This document shows positions 8,492 to 17,616 of a DNA stretch of 64,000 bases, piece after piece; the stretch's first letter is position 1; every line of letters begins with the position of its first letter. The notes beneath the pieces were generated by a model. It was not told the origin of the DNA. It was given only the letters and a program-made list of their open reading frames with translations, and did not search any database. The translations under genes were made by a program, and so were the position numbers. The DNA comes from Gammaproteobacteria bacterium (lineage in GTDB: Bacteria > Pseudomonadota > Gammaproteobacteria > Steroidobacterales > Steroidobacteraceae): contig JAQGOG010000141.1 in NCBI GenBank assembly GCA_028293765.1, positions 106,726 through 170,725 of the forward strand, read 5' to 3'.

Positions 8492-9618
8492 CCAGGCACC
8501 GGGAAACTGACCGTCACTACGGTGCCACACGGCACGCGTGGGGCAAAAGTGAGCGTATGGTCGTTCGGAAAGAGGAGCTCGAGCCGGCGGGAGATGTTGG
8601 AGAGGCCGGTGCCGCGCTCCAGTGGCGCCTCGGGGAGACCGATGCCATCGTCGCTGATCGTGTATTGGAGCCGCGCGCCTGTCCGGCGCACGTCAACCCG
8701 CAGCCAGCCGCGACCGTCGCGCAGCCCATGCCTGATCGCATTCTCTACGATCGGTTGCAGCAGCAGGCGGGGGACCTGCGCGGTGTCGAGACCGGGTTCA
8801 GCTTCCACCTCAAAAGCGAGCTGGCCGCGGAAGCGCTCGGCCATCATTGCCGCGTAGCCGCGGAGCCAACCGAGCTCGCGACCGAGCGGCACCTGAACGT
8901 GATGATCGGACTCGTATGCCGCCCGCAGCAGGTCGCCGAGCTGACTGATCATGCGATCGGCGGCTTCGACATCCTCGTGCATGCGGTTCGAGATTGCGTT
9001 CAGCGCATTGAACAGGAAGTGAGGCTCGATCTGCGCCGTCAGATGCCGGAGCCGGGCCTCGCTGAGTTCGGCCGCGAGCTCAGCTGCCCGAAGCTCACCG
9101 GCACGCCGCACCCGGAATTCGCGGACCGCAAACAGGACGATCAGGATCACGACATAGGTGATCAGGTCCTTCTGCAGTTCGTAGACTCCGCCGATCAACA
9201 CGTTGCCGAAGTCGTAGGACTCCCCGACCAGCGCATAGGTGAGCTTGCGGATGAGCACCATTCCGCCGGTATGTACGATCGAGAAAACGACCGCGCCCGC
9301 GATGTGCGCGAGGAGAATGCGACTGCGCGGCCGGGCGTCGAGCTTGAAACGGCGTTCGAAGCGAACAATGAGCGGGATGAGGGCAAAGATGACTACGACG
9401 CTGCTCGACTCCCAGACGAACGGCTTCCAGGGCGCGAGTGCCGGGCGGACCGAGCGCAGATCGATGAGGTGGTTGACGCCCAAGTAGGCGCCAAAGAGCA
9501 GCGCCAAGGCGAGATACATCGGCCAAGCGGGGGCCAGCCAGCGCGGCGCGCGCGAGTCGGCCTCGCCGGTGTCGCCGGTGTCGCCGGTCGAAGTGGGCGG
9601 GTTGCTGGTCATCGCCAT
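8488..9618 (-). CDS. LytS-type sensor histidine kinase
   Basis: 376 residues from the ATG at 9618 (an ATG at 9612 is an equally possible start; a GAGG box serves both). The N-terminal half has four predicted membrane helices (about 32-52, 70-86, 101-120, 152-167) and no extracellular sensor domain. Then comes the His_kinase domain with phospho-acceptor H200 in QIEPHFLFNALNAISN and an ATPase domain with LLLQPIVENAIRHG and DDGIGL. It phosphorylates the overlapping LytTR regulator. The earliest residues contain a short TGD repeat from a GTGTCGCCG-type DNA repeat. The open frame extends 28 codons further but would run into the acyltransferase gene. Confidence 0.94.
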   Translation of the reverse strand: MAMTSNPPTSTGDTGDTGEADSRAPRWLAPAWPMYLALALLFGAYLGVNHLIDLRSVRPALAPWKPFVWESSSVVVIFALIPLIVRFERRFKLDARPRSRILLAHIAGAVVFSIVHTGGMVLIRKLTYALVGESYDFGNVLIGGVYELQKDLITYVVILIVLFAVREFRVRRAGELRAAELAAELSEARLRHLTAQIEPHFLFNALNAISNRMHEDVEAADRMISQLGDLLRAAYESDHHVQVPLGRELGWLRGYAAMMAERFRGQLAFEVEAEPGLDTAQVPRLLLQPIVENAIRHGLRDGRGWLRVDVRRTGARLQYTISDDGIGLPEAPLERGTGLSNISRRLELLFPNDHTLTFAPRVPCGTVVTVSFPVPG

Positions 9619-9658
9619 TCCTGCCTCGTGCAAAGCCCAGGCATGTCGGACTCGTATT

Positions 9659-10900
9659 CTAGTTGATGTCCTGCCAGGTCGGCGGCGCGATCGCCTTGGC
9701 ACCTCTGATGGCGACGGGTGTGGCCGTGGGCGCAGGGGCCAGGCCGAACAGGGGCCTTAACGCCCTCACCCGGCGAATAGCCTCATAGCCCAGCAAGCAC
9801 GCGGATACCGTCACGAACACCAGCAGGACGCCCTCGGGAATGGGAGCGAGCCCTGCCGGTTTCAGGGCATGAGCGATGACGACGATCACGGTCTGATGCA
9901 GGATGTACACAGGGAAGATTGCGGTCGTCAGGTAGCGGCGTGCCGCATTGTCATAGCAGAAGTGTCGGCGCGCAAATCCCAACGCGGCGACGATCGCAAG
10001 CCACTGCTCGGCGCCGTACACGACACGTTGGATGAGCTTGAGAATTTGCGGCGGCGCCGCGACATCGTCGCTGTAGATGCCAAAGTAGGCGCACAGCAGT
10101 GCCCAGCCGAGGACGGCCAATCCAAGCGCCGACCAGCGAGCGCGCTCGATCGCCGCCCATGGCGCTCGTGTACCAGCAAGTGCGAACCCGAGGAGAAACA
10201 CCAACCCGTAACTGGCGTGGTTGTACCAGTCGCCAAGCAATGCGTGGTTCGCCGGAAATAGCCCAACGAGGGCCACACGGACTACCGCGAGATACAAGAG
10301 GGGCCACAGCAGTACGCCGAGACCGGAGAGCCTGCGCTCCGCAAACGCTCGTAGACGGGGAATCGAGCCTGGGAGCGCCCGGATGCCGATATACAACAGC
10401 AGCGTATACACCCAGAGATACGCGACGAACCACAAGTGGTTCCACGTGGGGAGGATCAGACACTCCGACCCGCGACAAAAGCCGTGGTAGCCGGTGATAT
10501 AGAGCTTCCAGAACTCCAAATAGCTTCCAGGGTACGCCAGCTTCTCGACGACCTCGAGATACGACTGCGGCGGTACAATGACGGCCATACCGAAAAGCAG
10601 CGGCACGAGGAGTCGAAACGACCGCTGCCCAAGGAAACCGCGGGCGCCCTGTCGCTCGAGAAGATAGCCGGTCGCGACGCCGGAGACCAGAAACAGCAGG
10701 GATAGCCGCCACGGCGACGTCAACATCATCAGCGGCTCGATCGCATGCGAAGAACGCACGCTCTTCACGTGCCAGTCCCACGTCACGTAGTACATGCCGA
10801 CGTGGTAGACGATCAGCAGCATGAAAGCGCCGATCCGCACCCAATCGAGATCGTAACGCCGCTTCCCCATGTCCCGTCCGAACCCTGCTTGCTCTTTCAT
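9659..10900 (-). CDS. Acyltransferase family 3 membrane protein
   Basis: 413 residues with about ten membrane helices. The opening RRYDLDWVRIGAFMLLIVYHVGMYYV carries the arginine and the family-defining catalytic histidine of acyltransferase-3 (OafA/MdoC) proteins. PWRLSLLFLVSGVATGYLL and the late IFPVYILHQTVIVVIAHAL are also typical. Such proteins move an acyl group from a cytoplasmic donor onto a sugar of a periplasmic glucan, LPS or polysaccharide; the acceptor is unknown here. It is the first gene of an acyltransferase-kinase-regulator operon (41 bp to the kinase start), suggesting envelope modification under LytT-type control. Confidence 0.93.
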   Translation of the reverse strand: MKEQAGFGRDMGKRRYDLDWVRIGAFMLLIVYHVGMYYVTWDWHVKSVRSSHAIEPLMMLTSPWRLSLLFLVSGVATGYLLERQGARGFLGQRSFRLLVPLLFGMAVIVPPQSYLEVVEKLAYPGSYLEFWKLYITGYHGFCRGSECLILPTWNHLWFVAYLWVYTLLLYIGIRALPGSIPRLRAFAERRLSGLGVLLWPLLYLAVVRVALVGLFPANHALLGDWYNHASYGLVFLLGFALAGTRAPWAAIERARWSALGLAVLGWALLCAYFGIYSDDVAAPPQILKLIQRVVYGAEQWLAIVAALGFARRHFCYDNAARRYLTTAIFPVYILHQTVIVVIAHALKPAGLAPIPEGVLLVFVTVSACLLGYEAIRRVRALRPLFGLAPAPTATPVAIRGAKAIAPPTWQDIN

Positions 10901-10966
10901 ACTGCCTCCCGTTCATCGCGTGGGGGCAGCATCGTGACCAACCAACTGCGGCGCAATTCGCCTGTG

Positions 10967-11006
10967 ACGAGCGGGACCGCCCATGGGACGAGCGGGACGC
11001 GCGATG
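10967..11006. repeat. Short imperfect tandem direct repeat (about 20-bp unit)
   Basis: GACGAGCGGGAC occurs twice in about 20 bp, each copy followed by a CGCCCATGG / GCGCGATGG-like segment. It lies upstream of the acyltransferase operon. Two copies are too few to call a functional array. Confidence 0.4.
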
Positions 11007-11139
11007 GTCGCGAGAACGAGTGAGTTAGCGCTCCGGCACGTCTCGCACGAATTGCGCCAGCTGGGGCCGCCGCACCATTGGTTCGCCTCCGGGCGCCGGC
11101 GAGAACGGGCACGCCGGGCAACCGTGGGAGCGGAGTGCC

Positions 11140-11340
11140 CGTCAGGCGACAGCCAGCTGATCCCTGATCGGCGTGCGCCGTATGCGCTTGCCCGTCGGTG
11201 CTCGACCGGCACCGTGTGATAAAAGTCGTGCTGCAGGTCATTCTCGCGGGTCCAGGTGACCTTGACCGGGTCGCGCCGGCAGCGAGCGCAGCAGCCCGCG
11301 ACCTCACCCGGACACTGGCCGCCGATCAGCGTGTATGCGG
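11140..11340 (-). pseudogene. Remnant of a molybdenum hydroxylase large subunit (isoquinoline 1-oxidoreductase beta-like)
   Basis: On the minus strand the frame around 11160-11290 reads RRDPVKVTWTRENDLQHDFY. This closely resembles the PVKVxWTREDDxxHDxY block of large subunits of xanthine dehydrogenase/IorB-type molybdenum enzymes. The preceding residues (LIGGQCPGEV) look like a damaged version of the glycine-rich GGGFGRR loop. Nothing else of the roughly 700-residue subunit remains, so this is a decayed fragment. IorB-type enzymes often use a c-type cytochrome partner, and two cytochrome genes follow on the other strand, but a link is speculative. The rest of the 530-bp gap 10901-11433 shows no gene. 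Confidence 0.45.
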
Positions 11341-11433
11341 TGAGCGCAATGCCGGATCGCATTCAATACAGCATGCCCTTGCGCAACCCGTCACGAGACG
11401 TTGTAGACTGCGATCGTCCCGATGCTTTGTTGA

Positions 11434-12729
11434 ATGAAGTTGAAGCCGTTCAAACCGCCCGCTTTGCGCCTGCATTCGCCGCTTTCACTGTCCAGCTGCG
11501 CTTCACCGACCAGAACGACGTCTGTAAAGGAGAAGCATTCTCTTTCGCATCGATGCAGTCGTCAGCTTGGCCTGCCATTCGCCGTCGCTGCGTGGTCCGT
11601 TTTGCTCGTTTCGCTGCTCGCCGCGCCTCGATGGGCGCGCGCGGGAAACGTTTCGGAGCAGCTTGGCCTTCATTCGGGACGAGAGATCTATCAAGCGGCC
11701 TGCGCCGCCTGTCATGGTCCCAATGGTGAGGGCACACCGGAAGCCACAGCCGGTTTCGTCAAGCCCGATACATTCCCGCATTTCAATCGATGTGACGAGA
11801 CGACCCCCGAATACACGAGAGACTGGACTGCGGTAGTCCGCGATGGCGGCCCCACTCGCGGGTTTTCGCAGATCATGCCGTCCTTCAGCGGTGTCCTGAC
11901 CGCGCACCAGATCAATCAGGTCGTCGCCTACGTGCGCGGGCTGTGCGCCGAGAAAGACTGGCCCCGTGGTGAATTGAACGTGCCACGCGCTTTGGCCACC
12001 GAAAAAGCCTTTCCGGAAAGCGAGACGGTGCTGACTACCACGGTCAACACCCGAGGGCCGGCAAACGTCAGCAATGAGCTCGTCTATGAGCAAATCCTCG
12101 GCAAGCGCGATCAACTGGAAATCGCGGTGCCGTTCGGTTGGGCGCATCAGAACAGCGGCGCGCTTTCCGGAGGCCTCGGCGACGTCGTAGCGGGAATCAA
12201 GCACGTGATGTTCTCCAATGTACGCAATGACGACGACAAGCCTGTCTATGACAGCACCGGCTCCATACTGAGTGTTCAGGGTGAGGTATCCCTGCCCACC
12301 GGCAGCGTGGACAAAGGTCTCGGCACCGGCGAAACGAGCTTCAACGCCTTTGCTGCTTACGACCAGGTGTTTCGCGCACAGACATTCATGCAGATTCAGG
12401 CTGGTGCCGATCTGCCGTTGCATTCGCATAGGGCCCCGCGCTCCGCATTCTTTCGCAGCGCATTCGGGAAGAGTTTCAGCAGCGACGTGGCAGGACGCTT
12501 ATGGAGCCCGATGATTGAGGTCCTTGCCAACCGCGAGCTGATCTCGGGCGCAAGGACGGACTGGGATGTCATGCCGGAATTTCAGGTCACCCTGAACCGT
12601 CGCCAGCACATTCGTGCCGCGCTGGGCTATCGCATCCCGGTCAACGACACCGCGAATCGGCCCAGGCAAGTGATGGCCTACTTTCTGTGGGACTGGTTCG
12701 ACGGCGGGCTGTTCGAGGGCTGGCGATGA
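11434..12729 (+). CDS. Monoheme c-type cytochrome fused to a beta-rich outer-membrane-like domain
   Basis: 431 residues. A hydrophobic export segment (about 49-70, ending ARA) is followed by a class I cytochrome c domain with the heme motif CAACH at 90-94 and the likely methionine ligand in QIMPSFSG. From about residue 170 to the end the sequence is unlike a cytochrome. It has alternating strands (QLEIAVPFGWAHQNSG, ILSVQGEVSLPTGSV, FMQIQAGADLPLH, HIRAALGYRIPVND) and ends with an aromatic, resembling transporter-like barrel domains in cytochrome-linked proteins. The start is uncertain: an AAAGGAG box at 11526-11532 has no in-frame start codon after it, so a frameshift or the distal ATG are both possible. 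The next gene overlaps by ATGA. Confidence 0.8.
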   Translation: MKLKPFKPPALRLHSPLSLSSCASPTRTTSVKEKHSLSHRCSRQLGLPFAVAAWSVLLVSLLAAPRWARAGNVSEQLGLHSGREIYQAACAACHGPNGEGTPEATAGFVKPDTFPHFNRCDETTPEYTRDWTAVVRDGGPTRGFSQIMPSFSGVLTAHQINQVVAYVRGLCAEKDWPRGELNVPRALATEKAFPESETVLTTTVNTRGPANVSNELVYEQILGKRDQLEIAVPFGWAHQNSGALSGGLGDVVAGIKHVMFSNVRNDDDKPVYDSTGSILSVQGEVSLPTGSVDKGLGTGETSFNAFAAYDQVFRAQTFMQIQAGADLPLHSHRAPRSAFFRSAFGKSFSSDVAGRLWSPMIEVLANRELISGARTDWDVMPEFQVTLNRRQHIRAALGYRIPVNDTANRPRQVMAYFLWDWFDGGLFEGWR

Positions 12730-14360
12730 GGAGCCGCGTCATCATTGCCCTTCTCTGGGCAGCCGGCGTAGTTCTCAGCATCCCCGCATTGGGAAGAGAC
12801 GGCGCGACCGCCCCCTATCCAGACAACGGGCCGCAATTCCAGACGTCGGATCGCTGCCTCGCGTGTCACAACGGGATGACCGCCCCCAGCGGAACGGATG
12901 TGTCCATCGGCATCGACTGGCGCACGAGCCTGATGGCCAACTCCGCGCGCGATCCCTATTGGCAGGCCAGTGTGCGGCGCGAAAGCATGGATCACGCGGG
13001 CTCGCAGGCAGCGATCGAAGACGAATGCTCCGTTTGCCACATGCCGATCGCCCGCTACCACGCGAAACTCAACGGGCAACCAGGGCAGGTGTTCGCAAAC
13101 TTACCGCTGCAGTCGAACTCCAGACAGAACAAGGAGGCTGCCGACGGTGTCTCCTGCTCGGTCTGCCACCAGATCTCGACGCAGAACCTCGGCACCCCGG
13201 GCAGCTTCAACGGCGGTTTCGTGGTGAACGGCCCTAACGCGGCCGGCGTACGCCCCGAGTTCGGGCCCTTCGACATCGATCCGGGCTTGATGCGCGTCAT
13301 GCACACTTCCACCGGTGGCTTTCAGCCCACGCGCGGCGATCACATCCGCGACTCGGAAGTGTGCGCGACCTGCCACACGCTGATTACCAAAGCGTTGAGT
13401 CCCGATGGCCACGAGATCGGCTCCCTGCCCGAACAAGTGCCCTATCAGGAATGGCTGCACAGCGACTACCGCACACAGCGCACCTGCCAGTCGTGCCACA
13501 TGCCTGCGGTCGAAGAGGATGTACCGATCACGCGCGTGCTGGGAGTCAAACGATCGGGGGTGGCGCGCCACGAGTTCGTCGCCGCCAACTTTTTCATGCA
13601 GCGCATGTTCGGTCAATATCACGACGAGCTGAGTCTGGCGGCGCAGCCGCAGGAACTGGCGGCCGCGGCGGACCGCACCGAGGGCTATTTGAAGTCCCTG
13701 GCCGCAAGGATTTCAGTCTCGCAGCCGCGGATCCGGGCCGGCGCATTGGAAGCGGACGTGACCGTCGAAAACCTGGGCGGCCACAAGTTGCCTACTGCCT
13801 ATCCCTCGCGCCGCGCCTGGCTGCATGTCGTAGTCCGTGACCGCGACCATCGAGTTGTGTTCGAGTCGGGTGCGCTCCATTCCGATGGCTCGATTCAGGG
13901 AAATGACAACGACGCCGATCCGGCCCGCTATGAGCCCCACTACCGTGAGATCCACACACCCGATCAGGTGCAGATCTACGAGTCCGTGCTGAAGGACGTA
14001 CGCGGGGCGGTGACGACAGGTCTCCTGTCCGCGGTCGGGTACCTGAAGGACAACCGACTGTTGCCGCATGGCTTCGACAAGGGCACGGCGGCGCCCGAGA
14101 TAGCAGTACACGGTGACGCACTGGAAGACCCGAATTTCACCGGTCAGGGAGACCGGGTACGCTACGTTATCGACTTGAGCGCCGCGCCCGGTCCGTACGA
14201 AGTCGAGGCCGAATTGTGGTACCAGCCTATCGGTTACCGGTGGGCCAACAACCTGAAGGCATACGCTGCGGACGAGCCGCGCCGCTTCAATGACCACTAC
14301 GACGCCATGGCTCAGACGAGTGCCACAATGCTGGTGCGCGCGCAAGCCCGCGCAGAGTAG
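12726..14360 (+). CDS. Pentaheme c-type cytochrome, periplasmic
   Basis: 544 residues from the ATG at 12726, which overlaps the upstream stop (ATGA). After a Sec signal peptide (about 1-23) there are five CxxCH heme sites: CLACH 44-48, CSVCH 101-105, CSVCH 144-148, CATCH 213-217 and CQSCH 254-258. The N-terminal half therefore resembles multiheme cytochromes of the cytochrome c-554/NrfA-like fold. The C-terminal 250 residues lack hemes and look beta-rich (LEADVTVENLGGHKLPTAYPSRRAWLH has the HKLPT element often seen in such proteins). It probably passes electrons to or from the upstream monoheme protein in the periplasm or at the outer membrane. The substrate is unknown. Confidence 0.88.
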   Translation: MRSRVIIALLWAAGVVLSIPALGRDGATAPYPDNGPQFQTSDRCLACHNGMTAPSGTDVSIGIDWRTSLMANSARDPYWQASVRRESMDHAGSQAAIEDECSVCHMPIARYHAKLNGQPGQVFANLPLQSNSRQNKEAADGVSCSVCHQISTQNLGTPGSFNGGFVVNGPNAAGVRPEFGPFDIDPGLMRVMHTSTGGFQPTRGDHIRDSEVCATCHTLITKALSPDGHEIGSLPEQVPYQEWLHSDYRTQRTCQSCHMPAVEEDVPITRVLGVKRSGVARHEFVAANFFMQRMFGQYHDELSLAAQPQELAAAADRTEGYLKSLAARISVSQPRIRAGALEADVTVENLGGHKLPTAYPSRRAWLHVVVRDRDHRVVFESGALHSDGSIQGNDNDADPARYEPHYREIHTPDQVQIYESVLKDVRGAVTTGLLSAVGYLKDNRLLPHGFDKGTAAPEIAVHGDALEDPNFTGQGDRVRYVIDLSAAPGPYEVEAELWYQPIGYRWANNLKAYAADEPRRFNDHYDAMAQTSATMLVRAQARAE

Positions 14361-14391
14361 CAGCACGCATCGACTCTCGTTGTCGTACGGC

Positions 14392-14625
14392 TCAGTCGCT
14401 CGACGCGGGAGTTGGAACGATCGCGTGAGCACGCACAAAGGTCCAGGCGGCGGCGGCGAACACCAGCGCATTTGCGGCGACGACCGGTGTCGCGTCGATC
14501 AGAAATCCGTAGACGATCCACAGGACCGCACCGCACATCTGGACGGCGCGCAGTGCCGCCGGCCGCGCGAAGAAATATGACCCGACGAACACCGCCGTCG
14601 CCATCCAACCCAGAATCTGTGTCAC
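14392..14625 (-). CDS. Small three-helix membrane protein, SemiSWEET/YgjV-like
   Basis: 77 residues if started at GTG 14625, which has AGGGAG six bases upstream; the longer frame adds an arginine-rich leader from within the HAD gene. It has three predicted membrane helices (about 4-20, 27-43 and 46-64) and reads ILGWMATAVFVGSYFF then VLWIVYGFLIDATPVVAANALVFAAAAW. This layout matches half-size SWEET-type or related inner-membrane proteins. Sugar transport is possible but not shown. It follows the HAD phosphatase gene by 16 bp and is probably co-transcribed with it. Confidence 0.72.
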   Translation of the reverse strand: MTQILGWMATAVFVGSYFFARPAALRAVQMCGAVLWIVYGFLIDATPVVAANALVFAAAAWTFVRAHAIVPTPASSD

Positions 14626-14641
14626 CGTCGTGCTCCCTTGA

Positions 14642-15469
14642 TCAAGCCATCGCCGCCACCGGCATCGCCGGCGCTTCCAGGATCCTGACACGATCGGTTC
14701 TGGCTCGCTCCCAATCGTGCAGCATCAGTCCATGCGACTCGAACAGCGAGCGGATCTCCGGGGTCCGCATACCCAGTACCTGATTCAAAACCGGGATGAG
14801 AACGCTGCAGGCGTTGTCGCTGAGCACGGTACTCTTGGCGATCCGTGCCAATTGCTTATTCTCGGAAACCGCGATCGTGAACCCGTCACCGTGGTTCACG
14901 TGCAGCATCACGTGAACGTCGGAGCTGCCGTCGCCTACGTAGATGACGCGGTCGGAGACGACACCGAGTCGCTGCTCCAGCTCTTCGAGCACCGCGACCT
15001 TGCCGTAGCCAGCAGGCACTCGCGTGATGGCGCGCACTTCGCCGGATTCAGGGTCGTGGTCGAATTCAGTTCCATAGATATGTTCGGGCGGCACGACACC
15101 CGACAGTGCTGACACGACGACTTCCCGGGGAGCGGCGGAGACGACATAGAAGGAAAAGCGGTACCCGTCCAGCCCTTTTTCCAGAAACCTCACCAGCTCC
15201 GGCAACGCAGCCTTGATCCGCAACCGCCGGCCCGTTTCGACCAGGTGCTCGCGCCACACGCCGCGAAAGTCAGGGTCATGACGGATGAGATAGGCCAGCT
15301 CACCCCCCTGCTGAACCAGGTTGCTGCGTCCCAGGCCGGCAACCTTGCGCTCGAAATCCGTCACGCCGAGGAGCTCGCTCAGCACGTGACCGGAGTCGTT
15401 GAAGCTCAGTGTCTGATCGAAATCAGACACGAGCAGATAGTGTTTTGGCAGCGGGGTCCGCATATTCAA
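14642..15469 (-). CDS. HAD-superfamily phosphatase (phosphoserine-phosphatase-like)
   Basis: 275 residues. Motif I is DFDQT at 16-20 (nucleophile D16, acid/base D18). Motif II is the serine in [12 protein letters not shown], a lysine lies near GYGKVAV, and motif IV is [13 protein letters not shown]. The helical insertion between motifs I and II ([10 protein letters not shown]) gives a type-C1 cap as in SerB-like phosphatases. It should dephosphorylate a small metabolite or a lipid/sugar phosphate in the cytoplasm; the substrate is not deducible. It lies upstream of the SWEET-like gene in the same direction. Confidence 0.85.
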   Translation of the reverse strand: MNMRTPLPKHYLLVSDFDQTLSFNDSGHVLSELLGVTDFERKVAGLGRSNLVQQGGELAYLIRHDPDFRGVWREHLVETGRRLRIKAALPELVRFLEKGLDGYRFSFYVVSAAPREVVVSALSGVVPPEHIYGTEFDHDPESGEVRAITRVPAGYGKVAVLEELEQRLGVVSDRVIYVGDGSSDVHVMLHVNHGDGFTIAVSENKQLARIAKSTVLSDNACSVLIPVLNQVLGMRTPEIRSLFESHGLMLHDWERARTDRVRILEAPAMPVAAMA

Positions 15470-15852
15470 ACTCCTTGACCGTCAGCGAGCGCAGGCCCGT
15501 TGGTCCGATATGGACACGCCGCCAACATAGCAAAGGCCGCACGGCGAACAAGCGAACTGTGTCACTCCAATACCTGAGCATTTTTCACGCCCGATGCAAA
15601 ATCGCGCGATTCACTCCCGTAGCGAACGATTGGGGCGCGCATGACGCATGCTACTGCCGCCGCCTGCACCGATATGTGCGGTGCGAATCGCATCTGCACC
15701 GTTGCAGCCCACGCGCGCGCCCCGAGCCGGATGCGGGGCCGGACCGCCAGCGAGCCTTGCCTACGCCGGCGCGGATATTGTCGGAAGCGCTTGGTCGCGG
15801 ACCACGCTCCAGCTTGATGTGCCCTTGCCCAACTGTCGTAGAGCTTCGTAAT
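15470..15852. other. Intergenic region upstream of the HAD gene
   Basis: 383 bp between the HAD start and the cytochrome b561 stop, both on the minus strand. It should contain the HAD promoter and the end of the b561 transcript. I find no credible gene, terminator hairpin with T-run, or repeat. Short frames here have arginine/proline-rich content typical of non-coding GC-rich DNA. Confidence 0.5.
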
Positions 15853-16431
15853 TCAGGAGCCCGGGCGAGCGCTGCTGCGCTCACGCCGACTCTGCCGGGC
15901 CAACGAAGCCATGCTCTCGAACACTCCGTCGCGCCGTATCAGGCCATGCAACAGCGCCGCGCCGAAGTGGGCCAGGAACGTTGCGAAAAACAGATACGCC
16001 AGCCAGGTGTGCAGATGGCGAAGCGCGGCATACAGCTGCGCATCCTGCGGCAGGATCGGCGGCAACTGCAGCGGTCCGTAGAGCACCACCGGGTAGGGTT
16101 CCGCCGAGAGCATGCCCCAGCCCACCAGGGGCATGACGAACATCAACGCATACAACACGAAGTGCGAACCCTTGGCGGCAATGCGCTGCCAGTGCGGCAT
16201 CGTGTCGGGCAGCGGCGGCGGCGGGTTGATCAGTCGATTGATGAAACGGACGACCACCAGGATGAGGATCGCAATCCCGAGCGGCTTGTGAATTGAGACC
16301 AACGCGTGGTAGCGCCCGGATAGCGAGGCGACCATGCCGACGCCGATGAACAGCATAGTCAGAACCATGACGGCCATCACCCAGTGCAGCCAGCGGGAGG
16401 TGGCCGGAAAGCGTGCCTGCTGCGTGCTCAT
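15853..16431 (-). CDS. Cytochrome b561 (CybB-like)
   Basis: 192 residues with four membrane helices. Candidate heme-ligating histidines lie in SRWLHWVMA, VSIHKPLG, KGSHFVLYALM and RHLHTWLAYLFF, the pattern of the prokaryotic cytochrome b561 family. The family transfers electrons from the quinone pool across the inner membrane. Its ATG overlaps the stop of the catalase-like gene by four bases (ATGA). The pair catalase-like protein plus b561 recurs in proteobacteria and suggests a quinol-driven periplasmic peroxidase. Confidence 0.95.
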   Translation of the reverse strand: MSTQQARFPATSRWLHWVMAVMVLTMLFIGVGMVASLSGRYHALVSIHKPLGIAILILVVVRFINRLINPPPPLPDTMPHWQRIAAKGSHFVLYALMFVMPLVGWGMLSAEPYPVVLYGPLQLPPILPQDAQLYAALRHLHTWLAYLFFATFLAHFGAALLHGLIRRDGVFESMASLARQSRRERSSARPGS

Positions 16432-17549
16432 GACTTGTTCCCCGCCCGTGCTATCTGCGTGGTCACTGCGCTCGGCGCCTTCTTCTCCTTCTCGCCGGCG
16501 CGCAGCGTGAACGAGCGCGCATAAGCCCCAGAGCGGGCGCTGAGGAGCGGATCATCCGAGGGCTCGATGCCGGCAGGCAGCACCAGCGGATCGTAGTTGA
16601 TGTCGGTGCAGGACCCGCCGTCCTCGCCGGAGACGCCATCGATCGTCACCTTCCCGGCATCGACCTGTTGCCGGTCCGCGGGCCAGGGCAGCGTCGCATC
16701 GTCGGTGCGGTCGCCTGGCTGACCGATGGTGACCACCAGGCGCCATTGCAGCGGATGTTGATGAATCTGCGCGATCAATGCGTCAAACAGGTAATTCTTG
16801 TCCGCCGCCGCAGCTTGCGCCGGGGTCTCAGCCACTACGGGCTGCAAAGGTACCGTGGCCCACCGGACGGGAACGGATCGGCCGGCGGCGTTGACGAAAC
16901 GGAAGGCATCGAGGCTGTTGAAGGTCGTATCGGCAAAACCGGAAGAAACGGCACGGGTCTTGATGATGGCCAAGGCGCGGACCGCCTCCGGATGACGCTC
17001 CAGGAACTGCCGCATCGCCGCCGGATCTGGCTTGCCCGTTGCCGGATCGGGTTTGGAGGCGAGGAGTTGGTCATAGAATCCCTGGGCCGAGTTCACAGGA
17101 AAGACCGGGATGTTGTTCATCCCAGTGCGCCATTCCTCGCCGCCCGCCGGCACGAAGCGCAGCGCCATGCTGCGCACTGTGGCGGGCGAATCCGCCTGCA
17201 TCGGCATCCCCCCGGCCAGGGCGAAGCGGCCGATCAGCTGCACACGACCGGGCGCGAAGATCCCGGCTTCGGACAGAGAAACCGCCGCCCCAGTGCTCTC
17301 AAACCAGCCGGAGACACATACGCCCTTGGCGTGGTTGCGCCGGAACCCTGGATGAGTGCCGTTGACTTCCTCGAAGGCCCGCAACAGCCGGGCCGGTGTC
17401 AGGCGGCCGGGCGACAGCCACCCGCCCGCGTAGGCGAACGCACCGGCTACGCCCAGCATCGCGACGCCGATCACCGCGAGCCGCGTGAGCGTGGCAGCAG
17501 CGGTCAGCGGTCGCCCGCTTGCCTCGATCGCGCGCGTGTCAATTGGCAT
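16428..17549 (-). CDS. Catalase-family peroxidase (SrpA-like), membrane-anchored
   Basis: 373 residues from the ATG at 17549, preceded by GGGAGAG. A single hydrophobic segment (about 24-45) anchors or exports the protein. The catalase fold follows: HPGFRRNHAKGVCVSGWF holds the distal histidine, FALAGGMPMQADSP and VRSMALRFVPAGGEEWRTGMNNIPVFPV are family blocks, and the tyrosine of DINYDPLVLP fits the proximal heme ligand. It is shorter than a true catalase, as expected for catalase-related peroxidases. It most likely reduces peroxide in the periplasm using electrons from the overlapping cytochrome b561. Confidence 0.93.
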   Translation of the reverse strand: MPIDTRAIEASGRPLTAAATLTRLAVIGVAMLGVAGAFAYAGGWLSPGRLTPARLLRAFEEVNGTHPGFRRNHAKGVCVSGWFESTGAAVSLSEAGIFAPGRVQLIGRFALAGGMPMQADSPATVRSMALRFVPAGGEEWRTGMNNIPVFPVNSAQGFYDQLLASKPDPATGKPDPAAMRQFLERHPEAVRALAIIKTRAVSSGFADTTFNSLDAFRFVNAAGRSVPVRWATVPLQPVVAETPAQAAAADKNYLFDALIAQIHQHPLQWRLVVTIGQPGDRTDDATLPWPADRQQVDAGKVTIDGVSGEDGGSCTDINYDPLVLPAGIEPSDDPLLSARSGAYARSFTLRAGEKEKKAPSAVTTQIARAGNKS

Positions 17550-17616
17550 GGTCGCTCTCCCATAACGCAACGCTAAGAATTGACATCGATGCGGCCGCTG
17601 TCGGCCCGCTCAGCAA

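Noticed and set aside
9569..9606. GTGTCGCCG tandem repeat
   Set aside because: It is coding sequence for a short TGD repeat in the kinase N-terminus; three units only, no sign of a separate element.
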